Origin: Melieria omissa
Lineage: Eukaryota > Arthropoda > Insecta > Diptera > Ulidiidae
Direction: 5' to 3'
Assembly: GCA_963971225.1 (NCBI GenBank)
Contig: OZ020269.1
Coordinates: 16,501,921 to 16,565,920, forward strand
DNA length: 64,000 nt
The notes beneath the pieces were generated by a model. It searched no databases. It was given only the letters and a program-made list of their open reading frames with translations, and was not told the DNA's origin. Every line of letters begins with the position of its first letter. The stretch's first letter is position 1. The position numbers and the translations under genes were made by a program. Positions 1 to 13,049 of the stretch are shown here, one piece after another.

Positions 1-2074
1 AAGCGAACGCAGCCGTCTTTGAGCTGTTGATGGCCAGAGAGTTCGGTGTGGCAAACTTTGTGGCATCAAACAATTTCGGCTCGCCACAGTGCACAAAAAA
101 TACTTTGCTTATCAGTCATGTGGAGATTTTAAGTACTTAAGCGTGTTAGCTGCTGGACGCTGCATGCATGTGTTTTACTTGGGCCAATTTCTGAATTTTC
201 CACAAGATGTAAAAATGCTTTTATGGTTTCCATGAAGCATAATGAATATTACAAAACTTCAGTGCACGTGTTGCAAGTGCAAAATGCTCGAATGCAGCAG
301 ATTATGTGAAGCTCGAATGAAGCATTCGTTCGAAATCGGCCAAAGTGGAGCACTTTCTAATTGCCAACACATAAGATGGTTTGAAATATTCTTTGCAATA
401 CTTACATAAACCTTTTAATGCAACCAACACATGAGCAGTGTGCCAATCAGACATTGAAAAGCATTGATTTATTGCATTTGCTTTGTGACTTAATTTCTTG
501 CTACTTGGGCTGAAAACTAAAATCTGTAAGCTGTTTCTTTCAAATATTCTTAATTGCCTTTGAAAAAGTAGTCTGTTTATGTTAACAAAATCTATGCATG
601 TTTGGTTGGAAATAAAATCAGTGCAAAATTTCGTTTAACATTTTACATTTAAGTAAAGTAAAAAGCTGTACACTTCTTGAAAACCAAACGAACACCTGTT
701 TTGCACAAAATGCTTTCCACTGTGAAACTAAACACATCACACTGAAAGCCACATGAATACATCACACATTGTAATGAGCTCATAAAAAAAACAAACTTCC
801 CTTCAAACTTCACTTCACTTTAAAATCATTTCCCGAAACCCTCTGAAATTGTGATGAACCCCATAACTTGTAATCATCAAAAATGCAACCCTTCAATAAT
901 GCCGCTGTTGAAAATTTGTATTTGTTTACATTTATTTATTGCACGATTGTCTGTTGCGCTGTCTGTCTGTCCGTCCGTTCGTCTACTCACCAGAGCAACA
1001 CTGTTTATAGGTAATCGGCGATTCACCCTACGCTTTGTTTGGCCATCCTCTTTGTATATCTGTGACGCGCGCTATTCGTTTTCTCAGTCAGTTTGTTTGT
1101 TTGTTTGTTTGTCTGTCTGTCACTCACCACTTCTGTCAATTGTTTGTTTATTTGTGCTGATTTATTTCATGTGGAAATTGTGGTGGTGGCGCATTGTTGC
1201 CTGACTTCGTATGCTTCAATCATTTGGTTACATTACGTTAAGTTTGTTGTTGTGAATTCACTTTACTTGCAGCTATTTTTATTACATTTATGTATCTGGA
1301 GAGTAAGAAACTCGAAATCTCCGCACACAACTCCGGCCACAAGTGCAATTTTACACTACCCTCAGCAACATTTATGCGCCGCTTCAGTCGGCAATGTTTA
1401 TGTAGGAAAATTGCTACGTTTGTTTATTGTAGGGGAGAAGTGTTTTTGTTGTCTCTTATAAGTATATACATATTTGTTGTTGCTGTTGTGAAATCAAATT
1501 TAGCAACTGATTCATCAAGCAGCTACACAAACAACGATTGAAGTGGCCACATGAAGCGAATGTCGCGCAGTGGAGTGAGCAAAGTTTGTGGCGCTTTACC
1601 CAACCTTCTAAGTTCAGTTCAGCCATTTTTTAAGTCCGCGTAGTCTACAAACTCATTAGTTTCATCACTAATTTATTTAATTTCCTACTTTTTTGGTGTC
1701 TTCAATTAAGCATTGTTTTCATAATTTCGCTGCGCACTGTGACCTTAAAAAGTAATATTGGCCATTGTACGCGAACTTTTCTAGAGCTCTGTCACGTTCA
1801 ACTTTTTCTCATTACACAAATTTTAATTTTTTCAAAGACATTTTTGAGCAACGTGGCATTTGTTTTTTCCTGCCAAGATATTTCAAACTTTTAATTAGTC
1901 TTGTTTATAATAAGACCTCATGAATGGCATGGATGATTAATTAAAAATTTGTACATGTAGCCAACCAACGAAAAACTGCACTACAAAGTACCAAAGCGAT
2001 TATAGTACGAAAGGAAAAATGACAAAAATACAAACAAACGCTAAAGGACTTTTCAAAGAAAGTGGATTTTCCGT
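1..2074. other. Non-coding spacer, no gene recognised
   Basis: AT-rich sequence with stops in all frames except for short open stretches of low-complexity composition. Pyrimidine-rich tetranucleotide runs (TGTC and TTTG type) lie at about 955-980 and 1090-1125 and account for the longest open frames. No splice-framed exon, tRNA or terminal repeat was recognised. Confidence 0.6.
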
Positions 2075-2105
2075 TGTATGTGTGTGTGTGTGTGTGTGTG
2101 TTTGT
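2075..2105. repeat. (GT)n microsatellite
   Basis: About 12 uninterrupted GT units directly visible. Comparable shorter GT or CA tracts recur at about 5195-5220, 9250-9266, 17815-17827, 29284-29308, 42240-42257 and 58376-58396. Confidence 0.9.
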
Positions 2106-2374
2106 ATAATTTCATGAAATGGAGGCAAGGATGCTGCTTTGATGTAATTAAAAAAAATCAAAAACTGGTCACGAAGATAACTAAATCTTTATGATCTTCA
2201 AATTTATACAAACGAATATTTTATTGCATTTTGAAAATAACTTTGAACGTGAGGATATATTTTAATTTTATAAAAAAATATAATACATGGTGAAGAAAAA
2301 TAAATCCATTAGTTTCCCTCTACAAGGTGGTGCAAAAAATGTTACCTAATGTTTGTTTGTTGGCTCTAATTTGT

Positions 2375-3442
2375 ATTTGAATGAATGTATGAATGAATAT
2401 ATGAATGAATGTATGAATGAATGTTTGAATGAATATATGAATGAATATATGAATGAATGTATGAATGAATGAATGTTTGAATGAATATATGAATGAATAT
2501 ATGAATGAATGTATAAATATGAATGTATGAATGAATGAATGGATGAATAAATGAATGAATGCATGAATTAATGAATGAATGTATTAATGAATATATGAAT
2601 TAATGTATGAATGCATGAATAAATTAATGAATGTATGAATTAATGTATGAATAAATGAATGTATGAATGAATGAATATATGAATGTATTAATGAATGTAT
2701 GAATGAATGTATAAATATGAATGTATGGATGAATGAATGAATAAATGCATGAATAAATAAATGAATGTATTAATGAATTAATGTATGAAAGATTGAATAA
2801 ATGTATGAATGATTGAATGAGTGTATGAATGTAAGAATGTATGAATGAATGAATGTATGAGTGAATGAATGAATGCATGAATTAATTAATGAATGAATGT
2901 ATGAATGAATGAATGAATGTATGAATGTATTAATGTATGAATGAGTGTATGAATGTATGAATGAATGATTGTATGAATAATGGAATTAATGAATGAATGA
3001 ATGTATGAACGAATGAATGAATGGATATGAATGAATGATTGTATGAATAAATGAATTAATGAATATATAAATTAATGAATGAATATATAAATGAATGAAT
3101 GATTGTATGAATAAATGAATTAATGAATGTATAAATTAATGAATGAATATATAAATGAATGTATGAATGAATGAATATATGTATGAATGAATGAATGTAT
3201 AAATATGAATGTATGTATCAACGAATGAATGGTTGTATGAATAAATGAATGAATGAATGTATAAATGAATGAATGAATATATAAACGAATGAATGAATGT
3301 ATGAATGATGGTATGAATGTATGAATGTATAAAAGAATGAATGTATGTATAAATGAATGAACGAATGTATGAATGAATAAATGAATGAATGAAGTCTTGA
3401 AAGAATAAATGAATGTATGAATGAATGAATGAATGAATAAAT
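2375..3442. repeat. GAAT-family tetranucleotide array (~1.07 kb)
   Basis: Continuous array of GAAT/GTAT tetramers (ATGAATGA, GTATGAAT, ATAAATGA) with interspersed variants such as TTAATGAA and ATATGAAT. Read on the minus strand it gives long spurious open frames of the His-Ser-Phe-Ile / His-Ser-Tyr-Ile type, because 4 bp units translate into a 12 bp periodic peptide. This is simple-sequence DNA and not a gene. Point variation between units is high, so the array is not freshly amplified. Confidence 0.95.
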
Positions 3443-3879
3443 GTCAAGGCAGAATTTACTTTTGCCGCCATTTGCAAAAGTTATAGTTTCCAAAAGTTAT
3501 AGAGTGATGACTTTTGCGCCACCCTGTAGAAGGCTTTAGCAATCAATATCTCGAGTGGTATATGTACGATCGCATTACGCTAGATGGCATTAGAAAGATA
3601 AGGTTTTGTTCTAAAGAAACTATTCATACAGTTTTCTGATTAGCAGATTTGTTTGAGCATGCATCAAAAACGAACAACAGCAAAGCAAATATATGCCATA
3701 TTATTATACAGTTTTTCTTCGGTAAAGACAAAAAAATAGCTTAAATTGTGAATATTTTTTAAGGTTCCGACACTGTTATAGCCAAAGTCTCACAAAATTT
3801 TGGTATAATTGACTTCGTTCCCTTAAATTTGATGTCAAACAAGCTTTACACACTGAAAGGTAAGTTGTCAAAAATGTGA

Positions 3880-4290
3880 AATAAATCATGGAAACCGCCA
3901 AGTTCGAACATCATGTAAGCACTGTTTCGATTGTCCTGGAACTAAATATTGCACAAAGGACCATTTGGAATTACTTGAACAAAGATGAATACACAAAGAA
4001 GAAGAAGAAGCTCGAGCTTATGGTACAAAGCACACTGTTCAAAATCGACCCATTTTTGAAGCAAATGGTGCCTGGGGATAAAAGTTGCTTCTTTTACGAC
4101 AAATTCAAACAAAAACAGTTTTGTTCGAAAAACGGTGAGGTGGCGTAACCAGTGGTCAGGTCAGAATTGACTATCAAGAAGGTTTTGCTTTGTATTTGGT
4201 TTGACTGGCAGGGAGTCATCTACTATGAACTGAACTCCCCTGAGGTCAAACTTTTAATTCGAAACTATACTGTCGGCAATTGAACCGTTT
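3880..4290 (+). pseudogene. Mariner transposase remnant, internally deleted
   Basis: The open frame at 3888-4148 contains residues typical of mariner transposases: an NIAQRTIWNYLNKDEY segment (N-terminal DNA-binding region), then DPFLKQMVPGDKS, which aligns with the region holding the first catalytic Asp in the order xxFLKRMVTGDEKW. After a stop at 4146 the same frame continues with KVLLCIWFDWQGVIYYEL, the stretch that follows the first Asp in mariners. Much of the 5' half and everything after this point is missing. The wording resembles the cecropia/mellifera-type subfamilies more than the irritans-type copy at 58.7 kb. No terminal repeats were found. Confidence 0.75.
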
Positions 4291-4309
4291 GAAGTAGAAA
4301 ATAAATAAA

Positions 4310-5890
4310 GGCTTATTTGGTCATTTATTTAAGACACAATTATTTAAAAAATGTATCTAAATTGAAGTTTTCCCTACTCTCATCTTCTTTCTCCCTCTTT
4401 TTGCATTACTAGGTAAAACTATAACATTCAAAAAACCTTTCTCCTGCTCTGTTTTAAACTGAAACATTCAATCTTTTTATTTTAAAAATTTCCAAAGACC
4501 TCAAACTATTCCAAAGGCCAAACAAGGATTTTTTCATAAAGGCATGAAATAATTTTCATCTGTCAACTGAAATCTAGTCGCTTCTGTTGTGTTAACAGCA
4601 ACAGCAAATCAAATTGTAATAAATCCTTGAATTAATTTCACTGTCATCAACACATACAAATACAAATGCGCCACACCCTCATGACATGCAACAGCAGCAA
4701 CAAACAAAAAACCCGAAACTCTGCCCCGTTTCTAGGGAAAAAAAACTGGTGGCGAAAATTTGTTTGCAAATTTGCAAATAATTCTTACATTTATTCACAG
4801 TTATTTTTAGATAAGCATCAAGTTGATTTATTTACGCTACACTTTCGCACAAGCACAGCCACACGCCAACACCAACACCAACACATGCACACACTCGAAC
4901 GCACGCAAACGCGCACAAACGAACGTCCGCAGACAGTCAGTGCCAGGCAAAAGTCCTTTTTCCGTTTGCGTTGCGTTCGTCATGGCATTGCTGTAAAATG
5001 ATTTACATAAGGATAATAGAAAAAATAAATTGATTTTAAATCATCAAGCCGGGCAGTCTGCAATTGCTTGTGCATGTTTGTGTGTGTGTGAGTGAGTGCC
5101 TGAACAGTGCGAAAATCGAAGCTGTGATGCATTAAAAAAGAAACGTAACGGGCCGCATTACGGAAACACTTCAGTACACTGCGACGCACTAACACAAACA
5201 CACACACACACACACATACACAGCACAGCTCACACTTGAGAGCAGCAAAAGTGAGTGAAGTGCGACAAGGGAGGTGTGAGCGGCTTATATGCAAATGTGT
5301 GCAAAAATACAAAACAACAAAAGAACGCTAACGAGCATACAAAAACAAGATTAAAATTATAGAGGCACAAACGTAGGCGGAGTGGCGGAGTGCGCGCGTT
5401 TAAAGTTACAGCAATTATGATTTTTTTGACTGCGTCAGGTGTCACCGCCATTTTTGGGGAAAGCCAAAAAACAATTTTGTGAAAAATAAAATTTTGATCA
5501 GAAAATATTCTTTCCGAAAATTGCTATCAAAATGCATAGTTTAGCTATGAAAACACCAAGAACCATGGGCTGTTATTGTTTTTGGCAATTGTGCTTAGCG
5601 ATTTTGGGTGCAAATGTTTCATTTAGTGAATCACACACGTGCGCGCCTGACGTGTGCATGAATTCGGCGCCAGCTGTGGATACAAGCAACAACAAGCGAA
5701 CGCGAGCGTAAAGCTTCATATTTGTCCAGAAATTTGGAAGAGCGCAACTGGCATTGGTTGCTGCAGTTCGAGTGATGGTGGAATAAATAGCTTAAAAATT
5801 GAACAAAAATATAATTTATATTTGTTTGTAAATTTGAGTTGTAAAGATAATTGTATTTAAAATAATTTAATATGTCTAATCTGAAATGAC
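4310..5890. other. Non-coding spacer, no gene recognised
   Basis: Mixed AT-rich and CA/GT-rich DNA. The open frames are short, of low-complexity composition, and lack any recognisable domain. Nothing else was seen. Confidence 0.5.
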
Positions 5891-5892
5891 TT

Positions 5893-6027
5893 TGATTTTA
5901 TGATTTCATTTTGGGTGCTTTCGCATACAACTTTTGAGCTCGATTCCATTTGAAACCATATTTTGCACTAGCATTTTTTTTATTTGGGGGTATTTGAACC
6001 CCTAAAACTCCTCTGTGTGCGCCGCTG
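5893..6027 (+). mobile_element. MITE family 1, copy 1 (left end decayed)
   Basis: Aligns by eye with copies at 30827-30976 and 35880-35995: TGATTTCATTTTGGGTG, then CAACTTTTGAGCTC, CCATTTGAAACCATATTTTG, and the right end CTGTGTGCGCCGCTG. The left terminal CAGTGGCGCACA motif of the other copies is no longer recognisable. No coding capacity. The CAGTGGCG-type terminus suggests a non-autonomous hAT-like element, which is inference. Confidence 0.7.
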
Positions 6028-6029
6028 TA

Positions 6030-6985
6030 GCCAAACAACTGCCGAGCAATTTGTCTGTAAAAGTCTTTAATCCAGTTGTGCCTATTGTACACTACCTGAA
6101 GTTTATTTCCTGTTTTCAAAATGATTTAAGTTAACTTATAGATTTGTTGTTGTGTTACAGAACATTTGTTCTACGTACAGTACGCTGAGAACATCTGAGT
6201 TTAGCTGACTTTGAGCTCCTTTATGATTTTATTTTATTTATTTTTTATTGAAAATGGTTCTTTAGTTCAACTTAATTGTTATAGAATCAACTCAAACCAA
6301 TCTCAAATGCTGAGAAAATATTAATGGTTTCAACTCTTAGCTTCAAAAATTGATGGTTACATAACTAAATCGAAAAACATCAAAACAGGTGCGCTTAGGT
6401 TGAACTCCTGCGTTACTCAGGAGCGATTTTGTAATCTCTCCTAGTCAGAACTCCTCCTTATCTCCTCTCCACAACTGCAAAGCGTATATGGCCCAGTTAT
6501 GATAGCAAATGTACTTCAGTTATTTTAGGTCTTAAAAGGACGATGAGGTGGAGATATCCATTCTAACAAGGACTCTCACTGGACACTGACTAATAGAAAC
6601 GCAATCCCTCAGACTAAACCGAAAAAATGAAAAACATTCCATTACAAATACCTGTTTTAAGGCAGTGATGCTAATTGCTTTGTTTTTGTTACCCAAGAAA
6701 TATAGAAGAGAATAAGAAATAGAAAATAGCTTTATATTTGGCGACAGCGACATCTGTGTTCGGTGTTCGTGTTGTCGTCAAAATAATTGTTTCCATACGA
6801 ACGTTCTAATTCTGTATTTTTACAGATGCAGTCGAGTCGATGCAGTCGTCTATGTGTTCGGGGTATTAGCGTCTCTTCCCATTGGGCATTGAGCAGAGCA
6901 ACCACTGAACTTGTGAGGTTCCAGCACAGAAAGAGTAGATATTTAAAATAGAGATGATGTCATAAAACGTTTTGAAATCCACAAT
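6030..6985. other. Non-coding spacer, no gene recognised
   Basis: AT-rich, no persuasive open frame, no repeat boundary noticed. Confidence 0.5.
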
Positions 6986-6989
6986 TTGT

Positions 6990-8330
6990 TTGCATAACAA
7001 CCGACTCCCAAAAAACTCAATCCGAGTTGTGAGTATTTGGGATATTTGGCCCAAAAGCTGGATCTCCTCTCTGTTCTACGATCAACCAAACTCCTCATTA
7101 ATGCAAAAAGATATTTGGTTCAAAACTGAATACGGACCCGGTTTAACTCCTCCTTAGTGCAAAAAATATTACTTATAAACATAAACATCGCCCTGCTCTA
7201 CAGGGCGATTTTGAATGTTGCTACTCAACTTTTTTCTTTTCGAATTTTGAAAATGTCATCAATCCGAGTTGAAAAATTAGGTATTTTGTCCAAAAGCTAA
7301 ATACTGATTCTGTTGTTGAAACAGAAAGTTCTCATTATTACAAAAAACTATGATAGTTATAAACCGAACACAAAAAGATATATGCTCCACAAGACGTTTT
7401 CGAATGTTCCTATTCTACTGAGTTTGAATCTAAAGCTAATTCTGACTCTTTTCTACGATCACCCACACTCTTCATTATTGAACAAAAAATTACTTATAAA
7501 CAAGAAACTACAACAATTATGCTCCACAAGACGATTTCGAGTGTTCCCACTCAGCCGCTTTCTTTTCGAATTTCGAAAATTTTGTCAGTCCAAGTTGTAA
7601 ATGCGGTATTTGGTCCGAAAGCTGAATCCTGATTCTGTTATACAATAACCTAAAGTTCTCATTATCACAAAAAGTTAATTATAAACAGGACACAAACAAA
7701 TTATGCCCCACAAGACCAATTTGAATGTTTCTACTCAGCTTTTTCTTTTTCTACTCAGCTTTTTCTTTTCTTTTCTCAGTCTTTTCGATTTTTGAAAATG
7801 TCATAAATCCGAGTTGAAAAATGAGGTAATTGGTCCAAACGCTGAATACTGACTCTGTTCTACAATCACATAAACTCTTCATAATTGAAAATAAACTATT
7901 TAAAAACAAGAAACTACAACAACTATGCGATTTCGAATGTTCCAACTCAACTTTACTCTTTTCGAATTTTTTATTATTCCTATTCGTATTGTTCCTATTC
8001 AACTTTTTTGTTTTCAAATTTTGTTAGTCTGAGTTTGAATCGGAAGCTCACCTAAACTCCACATTACTGAAAAAAATTTATTTACAAAACAGAAAACAAC
8101 AGAAAGAAGAATGCTCCACAAGGCGATTTTAAATATTTCTTTTCGAAATATTTCTTTTCGAATTTTAAAAATTTTGTCAGTCATCCTGATTCTGTTTTAC
8201 GGTCACCTAAGTTCCTTGTTTTTGCAAAAAATGACTTTCAAAATAGCAATTAACAAGAAATGAGCTCAGCAATTTCCAATGTTCCTTTTAAAATTTTTCT
8301 TTTCAAAATTTTAAAATTTTGTGCATAATT
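6990..8330. repeat. Degenerate tandem array, ~135-220 bp units
   Basis: About seven diverged units. Landmarks recur in fixed order: ATCCGAGTTGAAAAAT, TTGGTCCAAAAGCTGAAT, CTGATTCTGTTCTAC, CACCTAAACTCCTCATTA, CTTATAAACAAGAAACTAC, ATGCTCCACAAGACGATTTC, GAATGTTCCTACTCAGC, TTTCTTTTCGAATTTTGAAA. The ATGCTCCACAAG-type landmark, or its decayed form, occurs near 7203, 7381, 7518, 7704, 7923, 8110 and 8261. Unit lengths vary through internal deletions. Short open frames inside are not conserved between units. Confidence 0.85.
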
Positions 8331-8339
8331 CGACTGCAT

Positions 8340-10925
8340 TTGGCCCGCTGTGACACACATCCCCCCTACCCCGAAAACGTGAAATTCAAGAATTTTAATA
8401 CATCACATACCTCGGTGTGGTTTTTGGGCCGACATACTCGTACCGCATCAATCTATCAGCGCCGCACACAGCCATTTGACTGACGTTTGTCTGTTGCTGC
8501 CGTTCGTGCTGTGTGTCTGTCCGTGCGCGCTTGTACGGCAATGTGCTGTCCGCCAGCAGCGTGTGTCGTGTTGCAGGCACCGCATGCCGAACAAGCTGAT
8601 TGTTTGCGGTGAGCACTAGTCGCCTGCGCGTACAAATGTGTACAAGTCCCTTTGTGTGTGTGTGAGTGTTTACGTGTGTTTGTGTGCGTAGAAAAAGCAG
8701 CCTTAACAAGTCGCGTGCAAACGCCAACTGATAAAGACTGCTGCGACGCGCCGTTGTCGCTGTTGCTGTTGCCGTTTGGCCACTCGTTCGAGAATTTTGC
8801 ATACATAAATATTTATGAATTTATTAAAAGTGAACTTCAAAAAGCAGTCGACGCATAACAGTCAGAGTTGGTAACTGCGCTGGCGACCGCTGGCAAAATG
8901 CAGCCAACTGGCCACCTAGTCGGCCATTCAGCCAACCAAGAGCCGTTAGGCTGCCGTCAGCACAACAGCGCTGGGCAAATGGACAGCAAAAATAACAAAA
9001 ACAACAAAAACAGCCACCAAAGTCGTTTGCAAAATGCTATGGAAATTTTTGGAAAATTCGCACTTTTCGTACGTTAACCATGCAACGATGACACCCGCGC
9101 TCTCGCTGCTCCCCGCCGAATGCGATTTTGCAGCGCACCAACGGCCAATAACCAACACCAGCGACAACAACAACGCATCCAACACTCGACAGCGGCCGGT
9201 TGGGTCCAGTGCTTCATGGCTGAAGTGCTCGAACGAAAGAAAAAATGTGTATGTGTGTGTGTGTGCTTGTGAGTCCGAAAGTCGGGCACACTTTTTGCAT
9301 GGCCGCCCCCACTTGAAAGGGGCCCAGGCACAAAGGAGCCGACGTATGTTTGACGCGGACGGACATCATTGGCGCAGAGCGAGTGACAGGAGCATTTAAG
9401 CGACGCTCCTGAGGCCAGGCAGCCTTATCGCCGAGAGTTCGAGACCGGGGCGCGCGAATGGACCCAATAAAACTGTCACTGGGCGCAGGCAGCGGCACAT
9501 TGCATAGGCTGTGCTGTGCGAATGCTTTGGTGAACGCTGTGTGTGCGGCGCATGTTTGCGGTGATGACAACGGCAACGGTGACGATGGTGACGACGACGA
9601 GGCCGCACGGCGCATTCTGCATGCGGGCTGCTGGGCGTCAGTTGTCGACTGACTGCTCGATGACGAACAGACGCAGCGCATAATGCATGAAGTTGTCATT
9701 ATCAGGGCCAATTCAATTGAGTCTTATGTCTAATTTTGCCAAAAATTTGCAAAATTGAAATTTGCGACTTGTGCTGGCAACGATGCCGTTGCCATTGGTT
9801 GTGCCTCACTCTCGCTCTTTCTCTCTATTGTTGTGCCGCTGTTGGCGGTGCAATCAACACACACACACACAAACAAACAAACGCATGTATGTTTGTATGT
9901 TTTCACGTGTTTGTGGACATGGCCACGTTGCTGTTCCATTAAGCGTGCGGCTGCAATGCAACAACTATTCACAACGCCACGAAACAAACGACCAACCAAC
10001 CGACCAACCAACCGACCGGCAGTCAGCAGCCAGCAGCCAGCAGCGCCCAAGTAATTTAAACTTCATGTCAGTTTCAGTCGTAGCCGCATTCATAGAAATT
10101 AATGCATAATTTTGTGAAGCGTCTTTATGCATGCGGCTGTTGCTGTAATTGTGTTCCAGTTGCTATCGCTGCTGCTGCTATTGTTGTTGTTGTGGTTGTT
10201 GATGTCAATGCTGCCACTTGGGTTGGCATTGATGGCATTGGACGTAGAGTGGCTGGTAATTACCTGAAGTGTTGCGACAAGAGAGAACATCATATAACCC
10301 CCCGACCCCTTCCATGCTGTGTCAGAGTATGAGTGCAGATGAAAATGAAATGAAAAATGCTGCAATTTGCGTAAACGAAGGTTGATGGCTAATGCAAATG
10401 GCTGTGTATGCAAATAGGGGCAATTTTTCAAACCCTCTGTTCCTTTCTTTGTGTTGGTTGTTGGGGGATGGAAAGTGATTATGCGTGGCGAATTCGTGTC
10501 TGTAATATTGAAGTAACGCAGGCGTTGGCACATTTTCATGCAGCAGGGAAGGTCTAATGAGCAGTGCCAATGCGCATCAAGTCTTATGATCGCCCTAACA
10601 CATAAGGGTTAATATGGGTCCATGTTTTCTCAGACTTATGCCAGCGAACTCAAGTTAACCTCTTTGTGTGCGACAGTGATGTCTTTTCTTGGCAGTGCAG
10701 TTAATTTAAATCAATTGCTTTGCCACTTCCGCAGTGCATTATGGATGCCAAATAGACATGGAACTAATAAATGTAAAACTTGATTGCTTTTGTTTGTTTA
10801 CACGCTCCGCATGGAAACTGCACATATTCGGAGGCATTATTGGAATGCAATCATGAACACTGACAAAAATTACACAAAACAAAAATTTGAAAAATTCCCA
10901 GAGGGAGAGAGAGAGGAAATGTTTT
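8340..10925. other. GC-richer unique spacer, no gene recognised
   Basis: Base composition is less AT-biased than in the flanks, and many overlapping open frames exist on both strands, but none shows a domain, a signal peptide followed by a domain, or agreement between strands and splice sites. CA/GT runs at 8655-8690, 9245-9266 and 9855-9880 and TTG/GCT runs at 10160-10200 explain several of them. It may hold regulatory DNA or non-coding exons, which cannot be shown from the sequence alone. Confidence 0.45.
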
Positions 10926-10930
10926 ATAAT

Positions 10931-11180
10931 GTCATTAGCCGGCCTCAATACCGCTTCTCATACCGAGGTCCTAGGTTTGAGTCCCAGATCGGGCTGGTGA
11001 TAAGCTCATTTATTTCTATCGCTATCATCTTTTTCTATCGCTTGTAAGTCTCATGTTGGAAAAAACAGTATTGAATGCGATTCAAAAATCGGATGAAATA
11101 TGTGGTATCACAATGGGCCTTTCAGACCTTCGAGTAGGTCTCTTACAGATGTACCCACCATAACCTAATCTAACCTTAAT
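10931..11180 (+). mobile_element. tRNA-derived SINE family 2, copy 1
   Basis: Aligns with 31785-32075. The head has CCTAGGTTTGAGTCCCAG, a decayed RNA polymerase III B box (consensus GGTTCGANTCC). The middle has CATGTTGGAAAAAACAGTAT. The 3' part has TGGTATCACAATGGGCC, GTCTCTTACAGA and CCACCATAACCTAATC. The 3' motif GGTATCACAATGG, followed by an ACCTAACC-like end, is also found at LINE 3' ends in this window, pointing to LINE-driven mobilisation. Confidence 0.8.
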
Positions 11181-11639
11181 TACATAATAGTGGCATAACC
11201 ATCATCATTGAGTTGAGTCGAATCCCTCGTGGGACATAGACTTTTCAGTACCAACTTACTTTTGGAAAGATCAAGTCGAAAGACCTAATCAAACATTGGT
11301 ATGATTTCTTGAAAAACAATACATATTTTATCTATCCATATCAACTAGCATTGCTACAACTTCATCGTTGTCGTCGTCGTCATCATCGTCTTTAAAGTCA
11401 ATCGCACACGCATTGGCATCACATATGGTGGAATATTTCCCCTTTTTAGCAATTTGGCGGAGTAAATCAGATTTCGTTTTCAAAAAGTGGTACAACTCTA
11501 CACATGAATAGGTCAAGTTGCATTTCAGAGTGTCGAGTTTTAGTCGGGACTTTTCTTCCGACCAAGATTTATGTTATGTGAAAGAGGGATCTGCCTTAAA
11601 AGGCATTAATGTTTTTAGCTGATAAAAGTATTGAGTCTT

Positions 11640-11943
11640 CTTCTTCTTGACTGGCACGACAACCCGATTACGATACTAAGGCCTAGCTACCCGCAACCAT
11701 CCATGTTATGCGTGTGATTTTTTTTTACAAGGCTGGAAGGGACCTTCAGTTTTATGCCGATTCCGAACGGCGAGTTGGGGGGAGCTTTTTCATAGGCAAT
11801 TTTACTGCCATTTGCTGCTGAGAGAACAGCCGCCGAAAGAAAAATTTTTGTTTTTCTTTTTTTTCGGCACTAACGCAACGGAGTATTGAACTCGCGTAGT
11901 CTTGACTAGCGGCCCAACGCACTAGCCAGCTGAGCTACAGTCA
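11640..11943 (-). mobile_element. tRNA-derived SINE family 1, copy 1
   Basis: Read on the minus strand the head is CTGTAGCTCAGCTGGCTAGT, with a good pol III A box (TAGCTCAGCTGG). It is followed by a B-box-like GAGTTCAATACTCC, a T/A-rich linker and a central domain with GCCGTTCGGAATCGGCATAA. The 3' side ends at GTCGTGCCAGTCAAG plus a (GAA)n tail at 11640-11650. It is about 80% alike to 35145-35478 by eye. Length (~300 bp) and layout fit a tRNA-head SINE with a conserved body. Confidence 0.85.
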
Positions 11944-12012
11944 AATTAAATTTAAATAGTAAGAAAAAGGAAGTAAATGAACCTCACTTCATAGTCTGCA
12001 CTTGGACTATGT

Positions 12013-13045
12013 GGTAGGTTAGGTTAGGTAGGGAAGGGTGTGTGCGACAAAGAGACCCCAGTTTCACTCGGAGGCCAAACTTCCCCATTGTAAATCTCTT
12101 CTTAACTGGTTATGGAGCTAACCAATCAGTCTGGAACCAAGACGACCTCTTGATAGAGGAGAGCAGATCCAGAATTTCAACTTTTGCCGCGCAAGCCAAG
12201 TCCGCTAAGAATCTCGAACCCGCGGTACAGAGTCGTCGCGTTTGAATCGTTTCTACTTCTCCTCCATATATGCAGCTTCTGCAGACATCTCTGGACTAGA
12301 GGCCCGATTTGATAAGCATAGATTCAATGACGCAGTGTCTAACGATGACTCCAACGAGCTGTCTGATAGAGGTTCGACTCAAGGACAGTAGAAATTGTGT
12401 TTTCCTCAATGAAATGGAGGACCATAGTGCTCGGCAGATGTTACAATCCGTCCTGCTGGACTCGAGGTTCTTTTTGCTCAACCTATCAATGTACATATAC
12501 AGAGCAGATATCGGAGGAAGCACAGAATTATCTACTTCGGTGGTAGGCAAGGCGACCTTTTTTCTTGCCATCTCGTCCGCTGCTTTGTTCCCTGCCACTT
12601 CAGATTGGCCTGGAACCCAGAAGAGAGTGACTCGGTTACGCCCAATACTTTGAAGTGCAGTGCTCTAAGTGCTGCCTGACTTTCCATGAAGATTGCGACA
12701 CCTGTGGGGAATTATCCACTGTCACGGATTGGTTCAGCAGCTTTTCAGATTACAAGGATCTCTGCCTGAAAGATACTACAGAGGTCCCGGAGTCTAAATG
12801 TCCTTTGGCCCCGTAGTACAACTGAGTGGAGACCAGCTCCTGCACATTCTATCTTAGCGCCGTCGGTGAAAATGGTAATGGAAGCCGAAAATGGTAATGG
12901 AATGGAAGTCCGTGCTGGAGTACCGCTGATACTCTGTACTTGGCCTCTCAAATGACCTTAAAATCCCAGAGTATCTATAAGCGCATTCCCTCTCAAGTTG
13001 GCCTCTTACTGCCTGACAGCGCCTTATGCGGCACAGAACTTAACC
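12013..13045 (-). pseudogene. Decayed 3' part of an RNase H-bearing LINE (family 2)
   Basis: Minus-strand frames carry a LINE RNase H domain in pieces. The TIFTDGAKIECAGAG motif and SIFQAEILVI lie near 12745-12880, then GNKAADEMARKK (the usual GNEKADxLAK region) near 12590, then LSLSRTSIRQLVGVI..HC near 12330, the conserved C-terminal segment before the zinc finger. Frames are broken between these blocks. The 3' end at 12013-12030 reads CTACCTAACCTAACCTACC on the minus strand. It shares the 12013-12480 segment with 34196-34650, so the two are copies of one family. Clade assignment to the I/LOA/R1 group is by resemblance only. Confidence 0.85.
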
Positions 13046-13049
13046 CATT

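Noticed and set aside
2346..3493. Long minus-strand open frames rich in His-Ser-Phe-Ile
   Set aside because: They are translations of the GAAT tetranucleotide array; periodicity and composition come from the repeat and no start or domain context supports a gene.
8395..9711. Host exons in the cluster of overlapping open frames
   Set aside because: Frames exist on both strands over the same bases, are interrupted by CA/GT tracts and show no recognisable domain or consistent splice sites.
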